Part shown: one piece after another, positions 1 through 7,058 of the stretch | Layout: the number at the start of each line of letters is the position of its first letter | Numbering within the stretch: the first letter of the stretch is position 1 | Origin: Xanthobacteraceae bacterium | GTDB lineage: Bacteria > Pseudomonadota > Alphaproteobacteria > Rhizobiales > Xanthobacteraceae | Length of the DNA: 42,339 nucleotides | Reading direction: 5' to 3' | Assembly: GCA_029239875.1 (NCBI GenBank) | Contig: JARBUD010000035.1 | Coordinates: 1-42,339, forward strand | Position numbers and translations under genes: made by a program | Notes under the pieces: model-generated | What the model was told of the DNA's origin: nothing | Seen by the model: the letters and a program-made list of their open reading frames with translations, nothing else | Database searches by the model: none

Positions 1-45
1 GAGGTGAAGGAGGGCTGGGCGCGCGGGGATATCCCGGCGCAGTGA
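1..45 (+). CDS. C-terminal tail of an unidentified protein (partial)
   Basis: The first 15 codons in frame 1 read EVKEGWARGDIPAQ and then stop at TGA 43-45. Only the end of the gene is inside the window, so its identity cannot be told. Codon use is GC-rich like the surrounding chromosome, and a palindromic repeat follows within 20 bases, as expected after the end of a gene. Confidence 0.4.
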   Translation, partial: EVKEGWARGDIPAQ

Positions 46-64
46 GCCACCCTTCCTAGAACAC

Positions 65-169
65 CGTCATCCTGAGGTGCGAGCGAAGCGAGCCTCGAAG
101 GATGCTCGCCTCGCGCGCCCGGATGATATCCTTCGAGGCCCGGCTCACGCCGGGCACCTCGGGATGACG
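65..169. repeat. Palindromic intergenic repeat (REP-like long hairpin)
   Basis: The left arm begins CGTCATCCTGAGGTGC and carries CCTCGAAGGAT. The right arm carries ATCCTTCGAGGC and ends GCACCTCGGGATGACG, so the two arms, each about 44 bases, pair over most of their length. It sits between two convergent gene ends (position 45 and wrbA stop at 192). Elements of this shape are scattered between genes in many Hyphomicrobiales. It may act as a transcript end or RNA-stability hairpin. A related half-element, CGTCATCCTGAG, recurs near 37506. Confidence 0.75.
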
Positions 170-191
170 TCGTGACAAGAAACGGGTGCAC

Positions 192-791
192 TCACCCGTG
201 CAGCTTGGCAGCGATGCCGGCCACGTGGCGGCCCTGGTAGCGCGCGCCTTCGAGCTCCACCGCCGAGGGGAAGCGGGCACCGTCGCCGCCGGTGATGGTG
301 GACGCGCCGTAGGGCGAGCCGCCCTTGATCTCGTCGAGGCCGGTCTGGCCCTGGAAGGCGTAGGGCAGGCCGACCACCACCATGCCGTGATGCAGCAGGG
401 TGGGGATGAAGCTGAGGATGGTGGATTCCTGCCCGCCATGCTGGGTTGCCGACGAGGTGAACACCGAGCCGACCTTGCCGACCAGCGCGCCGGTGAACCA
501 CAGGCCGCCGGTCTGGTCGACGAAGCTGCGCAGCTGCGAGGTCACGTTGCCGAAGCGGGTGCCCGAGCCGAAGATGATCGCGTCATAGTCCTTCAGCTCG
601 TCGACGGTCGCCACCGGCGCCTTCTGGTCGAGCTTGAAGCCGGCCTTCTGCGCCACTTCGACCGGCACGGTTTCCGGCACGCGCTTGATCGTCACCTCGG
701 CCCCGGCCTCGCGGGCACCCTCGGCCACGGCCTCAGCCATGGCCTCGATGTGACCGTAGGACGAGTAGTAGAGAACGAGAACTTTGGCCAT
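192..791 (-). CDS. wrbA: NAD(P)H:quinone oxidoreductase, WrbA family
   Basis: A 199-residue flavodoxin-fold protein, the usual WrbA length. WrbA binds FMN and reduces quinones by two electrons with NAD(P)H in the cytoplasm, avoiding semiquinone radicals. The N terminus ([16 protein letters not shown]) is the FMN phosphate-binding loop. Residues near 75-95 ([17 protein letters not shown]) and 110-120 ([10 protein letters not shown]) are family signatures, and ITGGDG lies near the C terminus. The ATG is preceded by AGGAG eight bases upstream. It appears monocistronic, with tRNA-Lys about 240 bp upstream on the opposite strand. The family assignment is secure; the physiological quinone is not known from sequence. 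Confidence 0.95.
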   Translation of the reverse strand: MAKVLVLYYSSYGHIEAMAEAVAEGAREAGAEVTIKRVPETVPVEVAQKAGFKLDQKAPVATVDELKDYDAIIFGSGTRFGNVTSQLRSFVDQTGGLWFTGALVGKVGSVFTSSATQHGGQESTILSFIPTLLHHGMVVVGLPYAFQGQTGLDEIKGGSPYGASTITGGDGARFPSAVELEGARYQGRHVAGIAAKLHG

Positions 792-1027
792 GTCACCAAC
801 TCCTGGATCGGTCTGCAGGGCCGTGTCTCGGCCCCGCCAAAAAGGGATGGCGCAAAGTTAAAGTCGTCTCCACTGCATCGGAAGCGGTATGATCGACAGG
901 GCGGTCTTGCGGGAATGCAATCAGAAAATGCTGGCCGCTGCCAAGTCGCCATCTTCGCAAGGTCGTGGGCGATCGGGACGGGCGGCTTGCCTTCGGCGGG
1001 CGAAACCCTTAAGCCCCCTCACCGTGG

Positions 1028-1103
1028 GAGCCCGTAGCTCAGCCGGTAGAGCACGTGACTTTTAATCATGGGGTCCTGGGTTCGAGTCCCAGCGGGCTCA
1101 CCA
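1028..1103 (+). tRNA. tRNA-Lys (anticodon UUU)
   Basis: The acceptor arms GAGCCCG (1028-1034) and CGGGCTC (1093-1099) pair fully, with discriminator A at 1100 and an encoded CCA at 1101-1103. The D stem is GCTC/GAGC. The anticodon loop CTTTTAA (1059-1065) gives anticodon TTT at 1061-1063. The T arm contains GGTTCGAGTCC. The 3' half is the target of the integrated element and is duplicated at 19370-19416; this left copy is intact and should be functional. Confidence 0.97.
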
Positions 1104-1104
1104 C
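1058..1104 (+). repeat. Left attachment site within tRNA-Lys
   Basis: These 47 bases run from the anticodon stem of the tRNA to one base beyond the CCA end and are identical to 19370-19416. The match breaks at both sides (G versus A before it, AAAA versus TTTC after it). Tyrosine integrases commonly use the anticodon or T-arm of tRNA genes as the crossover core, and integration restores the gene end. Confidence 0.9.
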
Positions 1105-1133
1105 AAAAATCAATAACTTAGTTAAGCCTAGGT

Positions 1134-1172
1134 GGTGGCGACTGGGGAGTGAATCGCCACCGAATCGCCACG
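1134..1172. repeat. Left array of 11-bp motif, probable integrase arm sites
   Basis: Two tandem copies, GAATCGCCACC (1151-1161) and GAATCGCCACG (1162-1172), are preceded by an inverted copy GGTGGCGACT (1134-1143). The same motif is tandem at 19219-19240 near the other end. Short repeats on both flanks of the core, close to the att junctions, are the usual layout of arm-type sites bound by the N-terminal domain of tyrosine integrases. Binding by this integrase is an inference. Confidence 0.65.
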
Positions 1173-1282
1173 GCAGCCGGAAAAGCCAGGCATCGGCAGG
1201 GCAGGGGGAATCAGAATCCCCGCCGCCGGTGGGGCGACGGGGGGGGCGGAGCAACGGGCAGGGTGAGGCCCTATGTCACCGT

Positions 1283-1891
1283 TCACGCTGATCCCGCCAA
1301 ATCCGACGTTGGAGACGCGTCATCTTTGTGTCTGTGCAGGAACCGCGCTATCTGCCCTCTCAGCAAGGCGGTGTTCTGCAGCTCACCCAAGGCCCCTGCG
1401 CTGTCAAACAGCTCTCGCTGTATCGTCGCAGGAAGGCGAGGCCACTGCATGAGAAGTGCAGCTCCCAGACAACGAAGAACATGCTCTTCTTCTGCCGCAA
1501 AGGCAGGCCCGTTGTCCTGTACGGAATCATTTGAATGCAGGGTGTTCTCATAATTTTCGTTTAGCCAGGCTTCGTTTTCGGCCATATCTTCGGCGCTTTT
1601 CTGTAGTTTTCGAAACTTTGCAATTTCGGATATATTGTCCGTCATGTTAGCCAGGCTTTTGTAGTCCTCTGCCATCTCGGAATATTTGTCTGCAATGAAC
1701 ATCGGGCTGTTCATAGGCGCGATGTTTCGTGCCGGAATTAGCCCTGAGGTGTCTTTTTCTTTTGATGTAAGGACCGTCACGCCAAGATCTTCCTTCCGGT
1801 CGGAGCCGCAGTCCATGCAGTCAACGATAAAGGAGTTGGGCCCGTCGGCGGTCACAATGACGTTCGTCGACTCGCAAGCATAACAATGCAT
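1283..1891 (-). CDS. Zinc-finger-like hypothetical protein
   Basis: Function not recognised. The 202-residue product starts MHCYACES, and the pairs C3/C6 and C25/C28 form a CxxC-CxxC zinc ribbon. The middle is acidic and probably helical. The C-terminal 60 residues (from EEEHVLRCLGAALLMQW to ARFLHRHKD) look like a separate helical module. I chose ATG 1891 because AGGG lies about 9 bases upstream; the frame stays open to 2008, with another ATG at 1924 and no good ribosome site there. It is the first gene inside the left att site. Base composition is a little richer in A/T than the chromosome, fitting acquired cargo. Confidence 0.65.
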   Translation of the reverse strand: MHCYACESTNVIVTADGPNSFIVDCMDCGSDRKEDLGVTVLTSKEKDTSGLIPARNIAPMNSPMFIADKYSEMAEDYKSLANMTDNISEIAKFRKLQKSAEDMAENEAWLNENYENTLHSNDSVQDNGPAFAAEEEHVLRCLGAALLMQWPRLPATIQRELFDSAGALGELQNTALLRGQIARFLHRHKDDASPTSDLAGSA

Positions 1892-2181
1892 CTCGCATCC
1901 CTGCGCGATTTCTCGATTGTCCATCTTGGATGCCAATCTCGGCGGTGGCCGGGGTTCGAGATTTGCGGACGGGCTAAACGGCCGCCGTCCGAACATTTCT
2001 CGGCGCACGCTATTTCTAGCGACGGTTTTATATCATACGTCGTCGCCGTTAGGTTGTATCTGCACGAAGGCGTGCTTTGGACAGGTTTGTCTCCCTGCGC
2101 GCGATGAGGTCATCTTGGTGGAGCAGGGGCCCAGCGAGATCGGGTGCGCCAATGCCGCGGCACAGCGAGGCACCGCCGATC

Positions 2182-2215
2182 AAAAAAGAAGAGCGCCTTC
2201 GAGGGGACGCCCTTC
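2182..2215 (-). terminator. Rho-independent terminator after the 2244-2510 gene
   Basis: Read on the minus strand, an 8-bp stem (GAAGGGCG with CGCTCTTC, one G-U pair) is followed at once by six T. It lies 29 bp past the stop of the small secreted protein gene. Confidence 0.6.
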
Positions 2216-2243
2216 TCCGCTTCGCCCAAAGTGGGCGGGCCGC

Positions 2244-2510
2244 TCAATCGAAGGTGCGCCTCGTGCGCTGCCAAGGCGAGTTATAGCCCTGATAGAGCGG
2301 GCCGAAGAACATCTGCTGCTTCGACACCCCTTGCGTTTGCCTGACCTGCTGACGACGCACGCTCTCATGTTCGCGACGCTGGACGGTCTCGACGCTGTCG
2401 CCGAAGCGAGCTTCATTGCGCGGGCCGATCGATGCGGCGCCGGCAGGTGTGGCAACCAGCAGGAGTGCCACGGCGGCGAGGGCTGAAAGGGTAACATCTC
2501 TTGTGATCAT
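2244..2510 (-). CDS. Small secreted protein with signal peptide
   Basis: This encodes 88 residues. The first 25 or so form a Sec signal peptide (charged MITRD, hydrophobic LSALAAVALLLVA, cleavage near AGA-AS). The mature part is short, polar and rich in Arg and Gln, with no recognised domain. AGGAGG lies five bases before the ATG, a strong site. A terminator follows at 2182-2215, so it is a single-gene unit. It could be a periplasmic accessory carried by the element. Function unknown. Confidence 0.75.
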   Translation of the reverse strand: MITRDVTLSALAAVALLLVATPAGAASIGPRNEARFGDSVETVQRREHESVRRQQVRQTQGVSKQQMFFGPLYQGYNSPWQRTRRTFD

Positions 2511-3160
2511 TTCTGCCTCCTAATGACGGACGATCGCACTGATAACGAGGCACTCCGATAATTGTTTCGTAGAATCGAAAATAAATCTCGCCTTAATATT
2601 TAATCGCGCCTAGAGATACGTATGATTTCGTATGAGAAAAGTTATTGGTTATTCGACATGCCGCAGAGGTATGACTATGAACATTATCTGTTTTCGCTCT
2701 CGACGTCGGAAAAATTCGGGACACTGAGGTGTCGAATGATCCCGAGGTTGCGGCTGTATGAGCAGCATAAAATTGGCAGCGCTAAAGCAGCGGCTTGCCG
2801 ACCGGCCAGCGCCGCCAAATGCCGGCGAGGCGGCGCAGCGATCCGATAAGATCGCGGACTGCCTCGACGCGACGATGGCCTTGGCGACAGCGGCGGGCGG
2901 GCGAATACGTCACAACCGCTCCAGATGCACCGACAATGCCTCACCGGCGCGCGGTAACACCACAAGAGAACCCCGCCGCTCTCCGAAGAGAGCAGCGGGG
3001 CTGCGGAGCTTCAAACGACCGGGGACCCCCGTCCCGGCCGGATGGTGCTCACGCGGTGGGGTGGCTTCGTCGGACACGACGCAGTGGCAGTTGTGAGCCT
3101 CGCATAGGGTGTTATGAGAGGCCCGTGTCCAACGGGTGCCTCCTATCGAAGGCAGAAGCG
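2511..3160. other. Gene-poor stretch of 650 bp with one hairpin
   Basis: No open frame here has a ribosome site or protein-like composition that I can support. The part from about 2560 to 2720 is clearly richer in A/T than its surroundings and may hold the promoter for the small secreted protein at 2510. At 2971-3000 there is a strong hairpin (CCCCGCCGCTCTC with GAGAGCAGCGGGG, one mismatch) without a clear T-run on either strand. Confidence 0.5.
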
Positions 3161-3355
3161 ATGATCGCCGCTTACATTGACGAACTCATCATGGCCTTTG
3201 CGGGCCTCTGGATGACCTCCGTCGGCTTCGGCTATCTGCCGCTGCCCGGCGGTGCTGCGAGCCAGCCCGGCTGGGTAACGACAGTCGCAGGCCACTTCAA
3301 GTGGATGGGACCCTTGTTGCTTGTCATTGCTATCGCTCTCGCGATCGCGTCCTAG
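3161..3355 (+). CDS. Small hydrophobic membrane protein
   Basis: A 64-residue protein from ATG 3161, with GAAGG upstream. Residues 8-26 are moderately hydrophobic, and residues 48-63 (GPLLLVIAIALAIAS) form a clear membrane helix at the very C terminus. A Gly/Pro-rich loop lies between them. No family recognised. Holins of some phages are small two-helix proteins, but nothing else here (no lysin partner, no charged C-terminal tail) supports that role. The frame is open further upstream to 2795, but that part looks non-coding. Confidence 0.6.
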   Translation: MIAAYIDELIMAFAGLWMTSVGFGYLPLPGGAASQPGWVTTVAGHFKWMGPLLLVIAIALAIAS

Positions 3356-3422
3356 CGCTAGTTCCCGCGGGCCCCAGTCCTTGCGGTGGCCCGCGGGACA
3401 ACGGGTCAGGCGGCGATCTGCT

Positions 3423-3686
3423 CTACGCGGTGACCGCTTCGTCCTCTTCGTCGAGATAGGTCTCGACGACCTCCTCGACGGAATCGATCAGGAAGTCGAG
3501 CGCGAGGCCGAGTGTGCCCGCTGGATCGGGGCCGAGCCCGGACTCCCACGCTTCTTTCGACATGGCGACAAGCTGCGCCGCACGTCGTAAGTGCCGCATC
3601 GGATGCTCGAGATCGAAATGGATTTGGGCGGCGCGGTCGCGCTTGGCCTTGAGGGCAGGTTCTTCGATCTGAACGCGCATGTTCAT
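3423..3686 (-). CDS. Hypothetical phage-type protein
   Basis: This encodes 87 residues of unknown function. The N-terminal half is basic (KAKRDRAAQIHFDLEHPMRHLRRAAQ) and the C-terminal half is strongly acidic (DSVEEVVETYLDEEDEAVTA); both are probably helical. The start lies two bases after the stop of the 3689-3898 gene, so the two form an operon transcribed away from the XRE regulator at 4013. Confidence 0.7.
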   Translation of the reverse strand: MNMRVQIEEPALKAKRDRAAQIHFDLEHPMRHLRRAAQLVAMSKEAWESGLGPDPAGTLGLALDFLIDSVEEVVETYLDEEDEAVTA

Positions 3687-3688
3687 GG

Positions 3689-3898
3689 TCAGCCCTCCAC
3701 CCAGTCGGCGCGGACCGCTTTCAGCGACATGAACTGTTCGAACATCTTGCTGGCGTTCGCGAGGATGCGCTGGGCGGAATTCTCGTCCGCAGGAAGCATG
3801 CCGCAGATTTTAGCTGCCACCTGACGTTCGCAGATGATGCGGACCTCGGTCTCGGTGGCGCGGTCGACAAGGCGGGGGGTGGGAGTGTGGATGGTCAT
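3689..3898 (-). CDS. Hypothetical protein, first gene of an operon divergent from the XRE regulator
   Basis: A 69-residue protein starting MTIHTPTPRLVDRATE. The chosen ATG (3898) has GGAG seven bases upstream; the frame is open to 3958 but lacks a site there. It is helical with no recognised domain. It is co-transcribed with 3423-3686. Its promoter must lie in the 114-bp gap before the XRE gene, so it is likely controlled by that regulator. Confidence 0.7.
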   Translation of the reverse strand: MTIHTPTPRLVDRATETEVRIICERQVAAKICGMLPADENSAQRILANASKMFEQFMSLKAVRADWVEG

Positions 3899-3909
3899 GT
3901 TGTGGCTCC

Positions 3910-3988
3910 ATGGACGTTTTTCGTTCGCATGATCAAAATGCGTCCATTTTAACATCACGTCAATTAATTTCGTCCTAGTTGATCAAAA
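3910..3988. promoter_or_regulatory. Probable operator/promoter region between divergent genes
   Basis: The gap between 3898 and 4013 holds an inverted repeat ATGGACG (3910-3916) / CGTCCAT (3941-3947) and a direct repeat GATCAAAA at 3931-3938 and 3981-3988, exactly 50 bp apart, in A/T-rich surroundings. XRE regulators normally bind short repeats between themselves and divergent genes. Binding is inferred from position and repeat structure. Confidence 0.55.
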
Positions 3989-4012
3989 CCACTCATTGCG
4001 GTAGGAACAGTG

Positions 4013-4252
4013 ATGCTGATCAACCCCCCTCAATCGCGCGCAGCCCGCGGGCTCCTAGAATGGTCACAACAGCAGCTTGCGGAGGCGGCGAGCGTCGGAC
4101 TTTCGACCATTCGTGGCTTTGAGAACGGCTCCCGCCAACCCATCGCGAACAACCTCTCCGCAATCCGCGCCGCCCTAGAAGCAGCCGGTGTCCAGTTCGT
4201 CAGCCAGGGCGACGAGGCCGGCGGCGACGGAGTTGTGCTCAGGAAGCGCTAG
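4013..4252 (+). CDS. XRE-family transcriptional regulator (HTH)
   Basis: A 79-residue, single-domain helix-turn-helix protein of the Cro/CI type. Residues about 10-65 carry the fold: RGLLEWSQQQLAEAASVGLSTIRGFENG is the helix-turn-helix, with the usual Gln-Leu-Ala and Ser-Thr-Ile positions, and the C-terminal part has the AALEAAGVQF and GVVLR pattern seen in small bacterial XRE regulators. ATG 4013 is five bases after AGGAA; an in-frame GTG at 4010 is less well spaced. It lies divergent from the 3898 gene over a repeat-rich gap, so it probably represses that operon and itself. Confidence 0.9.
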   Translation: MLINPPQSRAARGLLEWSQQQLAEAASVGLSTIRGFENGSRQPIANNLSAIRAALEAAGVQFVSQGDEAGGDGVVLRKR

Positions 4253-4330
4253 ACGGCAGCCGGCCGGTGCTGTGGCGCGACTCACCGGGCCGGACGTATG
4301 CTGCCACTAAGCAGCCCGGTGGAGCGCGAT

Positions 4331-4549
4331 ATGACAGGCACCAAGCAATACACGGTTAGCGAACTCGAGGAGCTCAGAGACATGGCGGCGGTATTTGTCA
4401 TGCGCCATGGCGAGGTCTTGCTGCCCATCTTCGAGCGGCTCGAGCGCGAGGTAGAGGCGGCCAAGTCACAGTCCGCCGCCATGGATAGGGTGCGCGCCAT
4501 CTGTGAGCGTCTGCAACGGTCATCACCCGAGCCGAAGAAGCCTCACTAG
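4331..4549 (+). CDS. Hypothetical helical protein
   Basis: This encodes 72 residues starting MTGTKQYTVSELEELRDMA. It is predicted to be almost entirely helical, with a charged coiled-coil-like stretch (IFERLEREVEAAKSQSAAMDRVRAICERLQ). GGAG lies six bases before ATG 4331. The next gene (4578) follows after 28 bp, and the order XRE, helical protein, HTH protein looks like one early phage operon. Function unknown. Confidence 0.65.
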   Translation: MTGTKQYTVSELEELRDMAAVFVMRHGEVLLPIFERLEREVEAAKSQSAAMDRVRAICERLQRSSPEPKKPH

Positions 4550-4577
4550 CCGCTACGAGCGCATCCAGGGCATCCAC

Positions 4578-4844
4578 ATGACCGACGACAACGTCCGCCC
4601 CGTGTTCGTCTCAAGGAAGACCGCCGCAGCGCTCCTCGAGATCAGCGTCGACACGTTCGACATGTGGGTGCAGCAAGGCTTCGTGCCGCGCGCCACCATC
4701 AACCGCGGCCAGATCACCCGCTGGCATTGGCCGACCGTGGAGGCGCATCTGGCCGGCCCGCCGAAGCTGGAGGCAGATCCGTTCACGCTGCCGCCAGGGC
4801 CGTATGTTCGCCCGAGCAAGCGCGGGAAGCCTCAGAAGCCATAG
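4578..4844 (+). CDS. Small helix-turn-helix DNA-binding protein (excisionase-like)
   Basis: An 88-residue protein starting MTDDNVRPVFVSRKTAAALLEIS. Residues 10-45 have the winged-helix order seen in excisionase/AlpA-type proteins: a hydrophobic first helix (KTAAALLEIS), then VDTFDMWVQQGFVPRATI and a basic wing (NRGQITRWHW). AGGG lies seven bases before ATG 4578. Excisionases bend att-site DNA to favour excision; this one could do that or simply regulate transcription. It is far from the integrase, so the role is uncertain. Confidence 0.75.
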   Translation: MTDDNVRPVFVSRKTAAALLEISVDTFDMWVQQGFVPRATINRGQITRWHWPTVEAHLAGPPKLEADPFTLPPGPYVRPSKRGKPQKP

Positions 4845-4958
4845 GCGTCGGAGTGCCCTGTGCATAAGCCGCAGATTCGCGAACTTTAGAGCACTCCCTT
4901 CTGTTGCTCGAACGAGGAACGTCGTTAGCTTCCAGAGCCTCTGATTTCAGAGGCACGC

Positions 4959-5300
4959 ATGAGCAACAACGAACTTCCCGAGACGATCTACACCCTTCAC
5001 GAGGCTGCCGAACGCCTACGGACAACGCCGCGCGTGCTGGCCCGAATTGCGCGCCGCTACGGTCGATGCGCCGAGATCGGCCGCTCGCTCCGCTTCAGCG
5101 AGGCAGATATTGCGGCCCTTTGGCAGGCCATTCGTGTGACGGCCAAGGAGCCGTGGGCCTACCATGCGGCGCCGGCATCAGCGCCGACATCGGACAAGGC
5201 TCACGCGAGGCTGCTAGGCCGCTTGAGCGAGCGGCGGGCGGACAAGTCGCTTCGGGATCTCATGAAACGCCCCCGCAAGCCGCGGGAGCCGTCCGGATAG
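4959..5300 (+). CDS. HTH-domain protein, excisionase-like
   Basis: This encodes 113 residues. Residues 8-60 (ETIYTLHEAAERLRTTPRVLARIARRYGRCAEIGRSLRFSEADIAALW, here described rather than aligned) follow the helix_turn_helix_17/excisionase plan of a first helix, a recognition helix and a wing ending in a DIxxLW helix. The C-terminal 50 residues are basic and probably disordered. Together with the similar gene at 4578 it gives the element several small DNA binders. The upstream site (AGAGG) is weak. Confidence 0.75.
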   Translation: MSNNELPETIYTLHEAAERLRTTPRVLARIARRYGRCAEIGRSLRFSEADIAALWQAIRVTAKEPWAYHAAPASAPTSDKAHARLLGRLSERRADKSLRDLMKRPRKPREPSG

Positions 5301-5422
5301 GGTCGCTTGCCCTTGCGGACGACATAGTGCGCCAGCTTGATGTTAGCCACGTGCCGCCAATGTCGCTATGGGCAACAGTGTCGATACTGACGCAAGCGAC
5401 AATTTGTCGTTTGCGTTCATCA

Positions 5423-5857
5423 CTAGGGCTGCGCGAGATAATATTCCTCGAAAGTGTAAACCGGAAGGCAATAAGCGCGACAAATATCGGAAACCGTAGC
5501 AAATCTAGTGTTTCTATGATCTGATATTACGCCGAGATTCCTTGATGCAGCGGTTGCAGCTATAAATATAGCGGAATTATTTCCGGACAATAATGGAGGA
5601 TTCAGAGGCAAGTTTGCAATAGCTGCACAGCGCCCAAGTATATCAGCATCAGGAACGATAATGCGCTTAATAGGCGCAGTGAAGACGGGACCTAACACTG
5701 GCGACTGCTTGAAATCATGCTCTTCCGATTGAGTTGCCGAAAGTAGGCCTTCTTCGCATAATCCAACGCAATGGCTGATACGATCATTGCGGCCCGAGCC
5801 AAATATGGCTGCCGCTGTACGATAGTCGATGATCCAGCCATTAACGCCAGCGATCAT
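5423..5857 (-). CDS. PIN-like domain protein, probable partner of the XRE-ImmA/IrrE protein
   Basis: A 144-residue protein whose start overlaps the stop of the upstream gene by 17 bp, so the two are translationally coupled. The layout suggests a PIN-type fold: a hydrophobic strand ending in Asp (GWIIDYRTA), a central helix region, and a C-terminal strand with Asp (GVISDHRNT) followed by VSDICRAYCLPVYTFEEYY. The usual acidic pair in the third helix appears as Asn-Asn (SGNNSAIFIAATAA), so nuclease activity may be lost or the family may be different. PIN toxins cleave RNA. Locally A/T-rich sequence points to horizontal gain. The fold call is tentative. Confidence 0.6.
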   Translation of the reverse strand: MIAGVNGWIIDYRTAAAIFGSGRNDRISHCVGLCEEGLLSATQSEEHDFKQSPVLGPVFTAPIKRIIVPDADILGRCAAIANLPLNPPLLSGNNSAIFIAATAASRNLGVISDHRNTRFATVSDICRAYCLPVYTFEEYYLAQP

Positions 5858-7034
5858 CGTCCTGCATTGCCGCAGTTAGGCGGCGCGCTGCCAGGGAGAA
5901 TGCTCTCTCCTGTAGACCGCCGGAAAGGTTGAGGCCTCGCTCTACGTCGAGACCATCGATAATGCGTCGCTCGACACCCAGATTCGACAGATAGGCCGGC
6001 ATGTAGCCAAGCTCGGAAAGCCTCTTTGCATGCGGCACGCCAAAAGACGAGGTTGTTTCGCTCCCCTCTTCAGCCTTCTCGTCCTGATAGCTGCGCCTAG
6101 TAAGCGCCTGCCAGGAGGCGAGGACGCTCGGACTCGCAAGGCCGACTTCATACAGCCGAATAGCAGCAGCTTGACGACTCAGCAGGGTCTTGGCGGATAC
6201 TGCGTGGACGAAAGCACCGAAGTCATTCCGTATGATTCGAGGAATGGCCGCCGCGATCTTGGTAAATTCCTGCTCTGGCGCTATGAATTCCGCGGCGAAC
6301 TGATTGCATTTGCGTTCCAGAGCGTTCTTGGCGCGAAATGGGTCGGAAATGCCCTCAGCACCCTCCAAATAATGCGCGAACTCATGAGCCAGCGTAAACA
6401 GCTGCGCCTTCTTGGAAGTCACAGACCTGTTAACAAATATCGAATCAAATCTGCTCTCTGTTTTTAAGTAAAATCCAATAAAATCGGACTCCGGAGCGTC
6501 GGTGACGTTAACAATCACACCGATCGACTCAATAAAAAGGCGAAAAGCCGTGAAAAATTTAACATCGGGGGGGCCGGATAATTCAAGGCCTCGCTCTCTC
6601 TTCAAAAGCCAATCATTAAAGAAGCTGCGGATCTCAGCAGCACTGCGCCTTGAGGCCTTCTGCTTAGCGACCTTATCCGCCCAGTTGGGCCTTTCAACAT
6701 CAAGCGCTGCACCGAGTTGATTTGAGTACTGACAAATTTCCTCCGCAGCCCAAATCTTGGTTATTCCGCGCGCCGAAAGTCTGGCCGGCGCCGCCTGCGT
6801 TCTGCGAAAGTCGGGAATGGTTTCTTGTACATTTGGCGTACCTGTGCCAGCCAAGAGGTATGACGCGACACCGTACACGTGGCTCAGTCGCTCGATCTGG
6901 AGGTATGTTGGCGCGCGCTCGCCGCTCTCGAACTGCGCGAGCCTATCGTCGCTGATATGCGTGAACGAAGCCACGTCTTTGCGATCGAGGCGCCGCTTTT
7001 CGCGAATTTGCTTTAGATTTGACGACAGTGACAT
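5841..7034 (-). CDS. XRE-family regulator fused to ImmA/IrrE metallopeptidase
   Basis: A 397-residue protein. Residues 1-60 are an HTH of the XRE type (NLKQIREKRRLDRKDVASF, then LAQFESGERAP). Residues about 170-270 are the ImmA/IrrE (DUF955) zinc peptidase domain with LAHEFAHYLEG near 213, giving the HExxH motif, and a downstream ERKCNQFAAEFIAP that supplies the third ligand. Family members cleave phage-type repressors or act as antitoxin-like regulators of neighbouring toxins. It is coupled to the PIN-like gene at 5857. The start chosen is MSLSSN at 7034; the frame is open to 7085. The start lies only 24 bp from that of a divergent gene. Confidence 0.9.
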   Translation of the reverse strand: MSLSSNLKQIREKRRLDRKDVASFTHISDDRLAQFESGERAPTYLQIERLSHVYGVASYLLAGTGTPNVQETIPDFRRTQAAPARLSARGITKIWAAEEICQYSNQLGAALDVERPNWADKVAKQKASRRSAAEIRSFFNDWLLKRERGLELSGPPDVKFFTAFRLFIESIGVIVNVTDAPESDFIGFYLKTESRFDSIFVNRSVTSKKAQLFTLAHEFAHYLEGAEGISDPFRAKNALERKCNQFAAEFIAPEQEFTKIAAAIPRIIRNDFGAFVHAVSAKTLLSRQAAAIRLYEVGLASPSVLASWQALTRRSYQDEKAEEGSETTSSFGVPHAKRLSELGYMPAYLSNLGVERRIIDGLDVERGLNLSGGLQERAFSLAARRLTAAMQDDDRWR

Positions 7035-7058
7035 GGGGGATTCTTTACCTTGGCCACT

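Noticed and set aside
186..1037. A 283-codon open frame opposite wrbA running to the tRNA
   Set aside because: Antisense shadow of wrbA with no ribosome site or recognisable protein sequence.
2622..2849. A 75-codon plus-strand frame in the A/T-rich gap
   Set aside because: No ribosome site and mixed composition; the second half reads like reverse-frame GC-rich sequence.
3161..3355. Holin of the element
   Set aside because: Size and hydrophobicity would allow it, but there is no lysin nearby and no diagnostic pattern.
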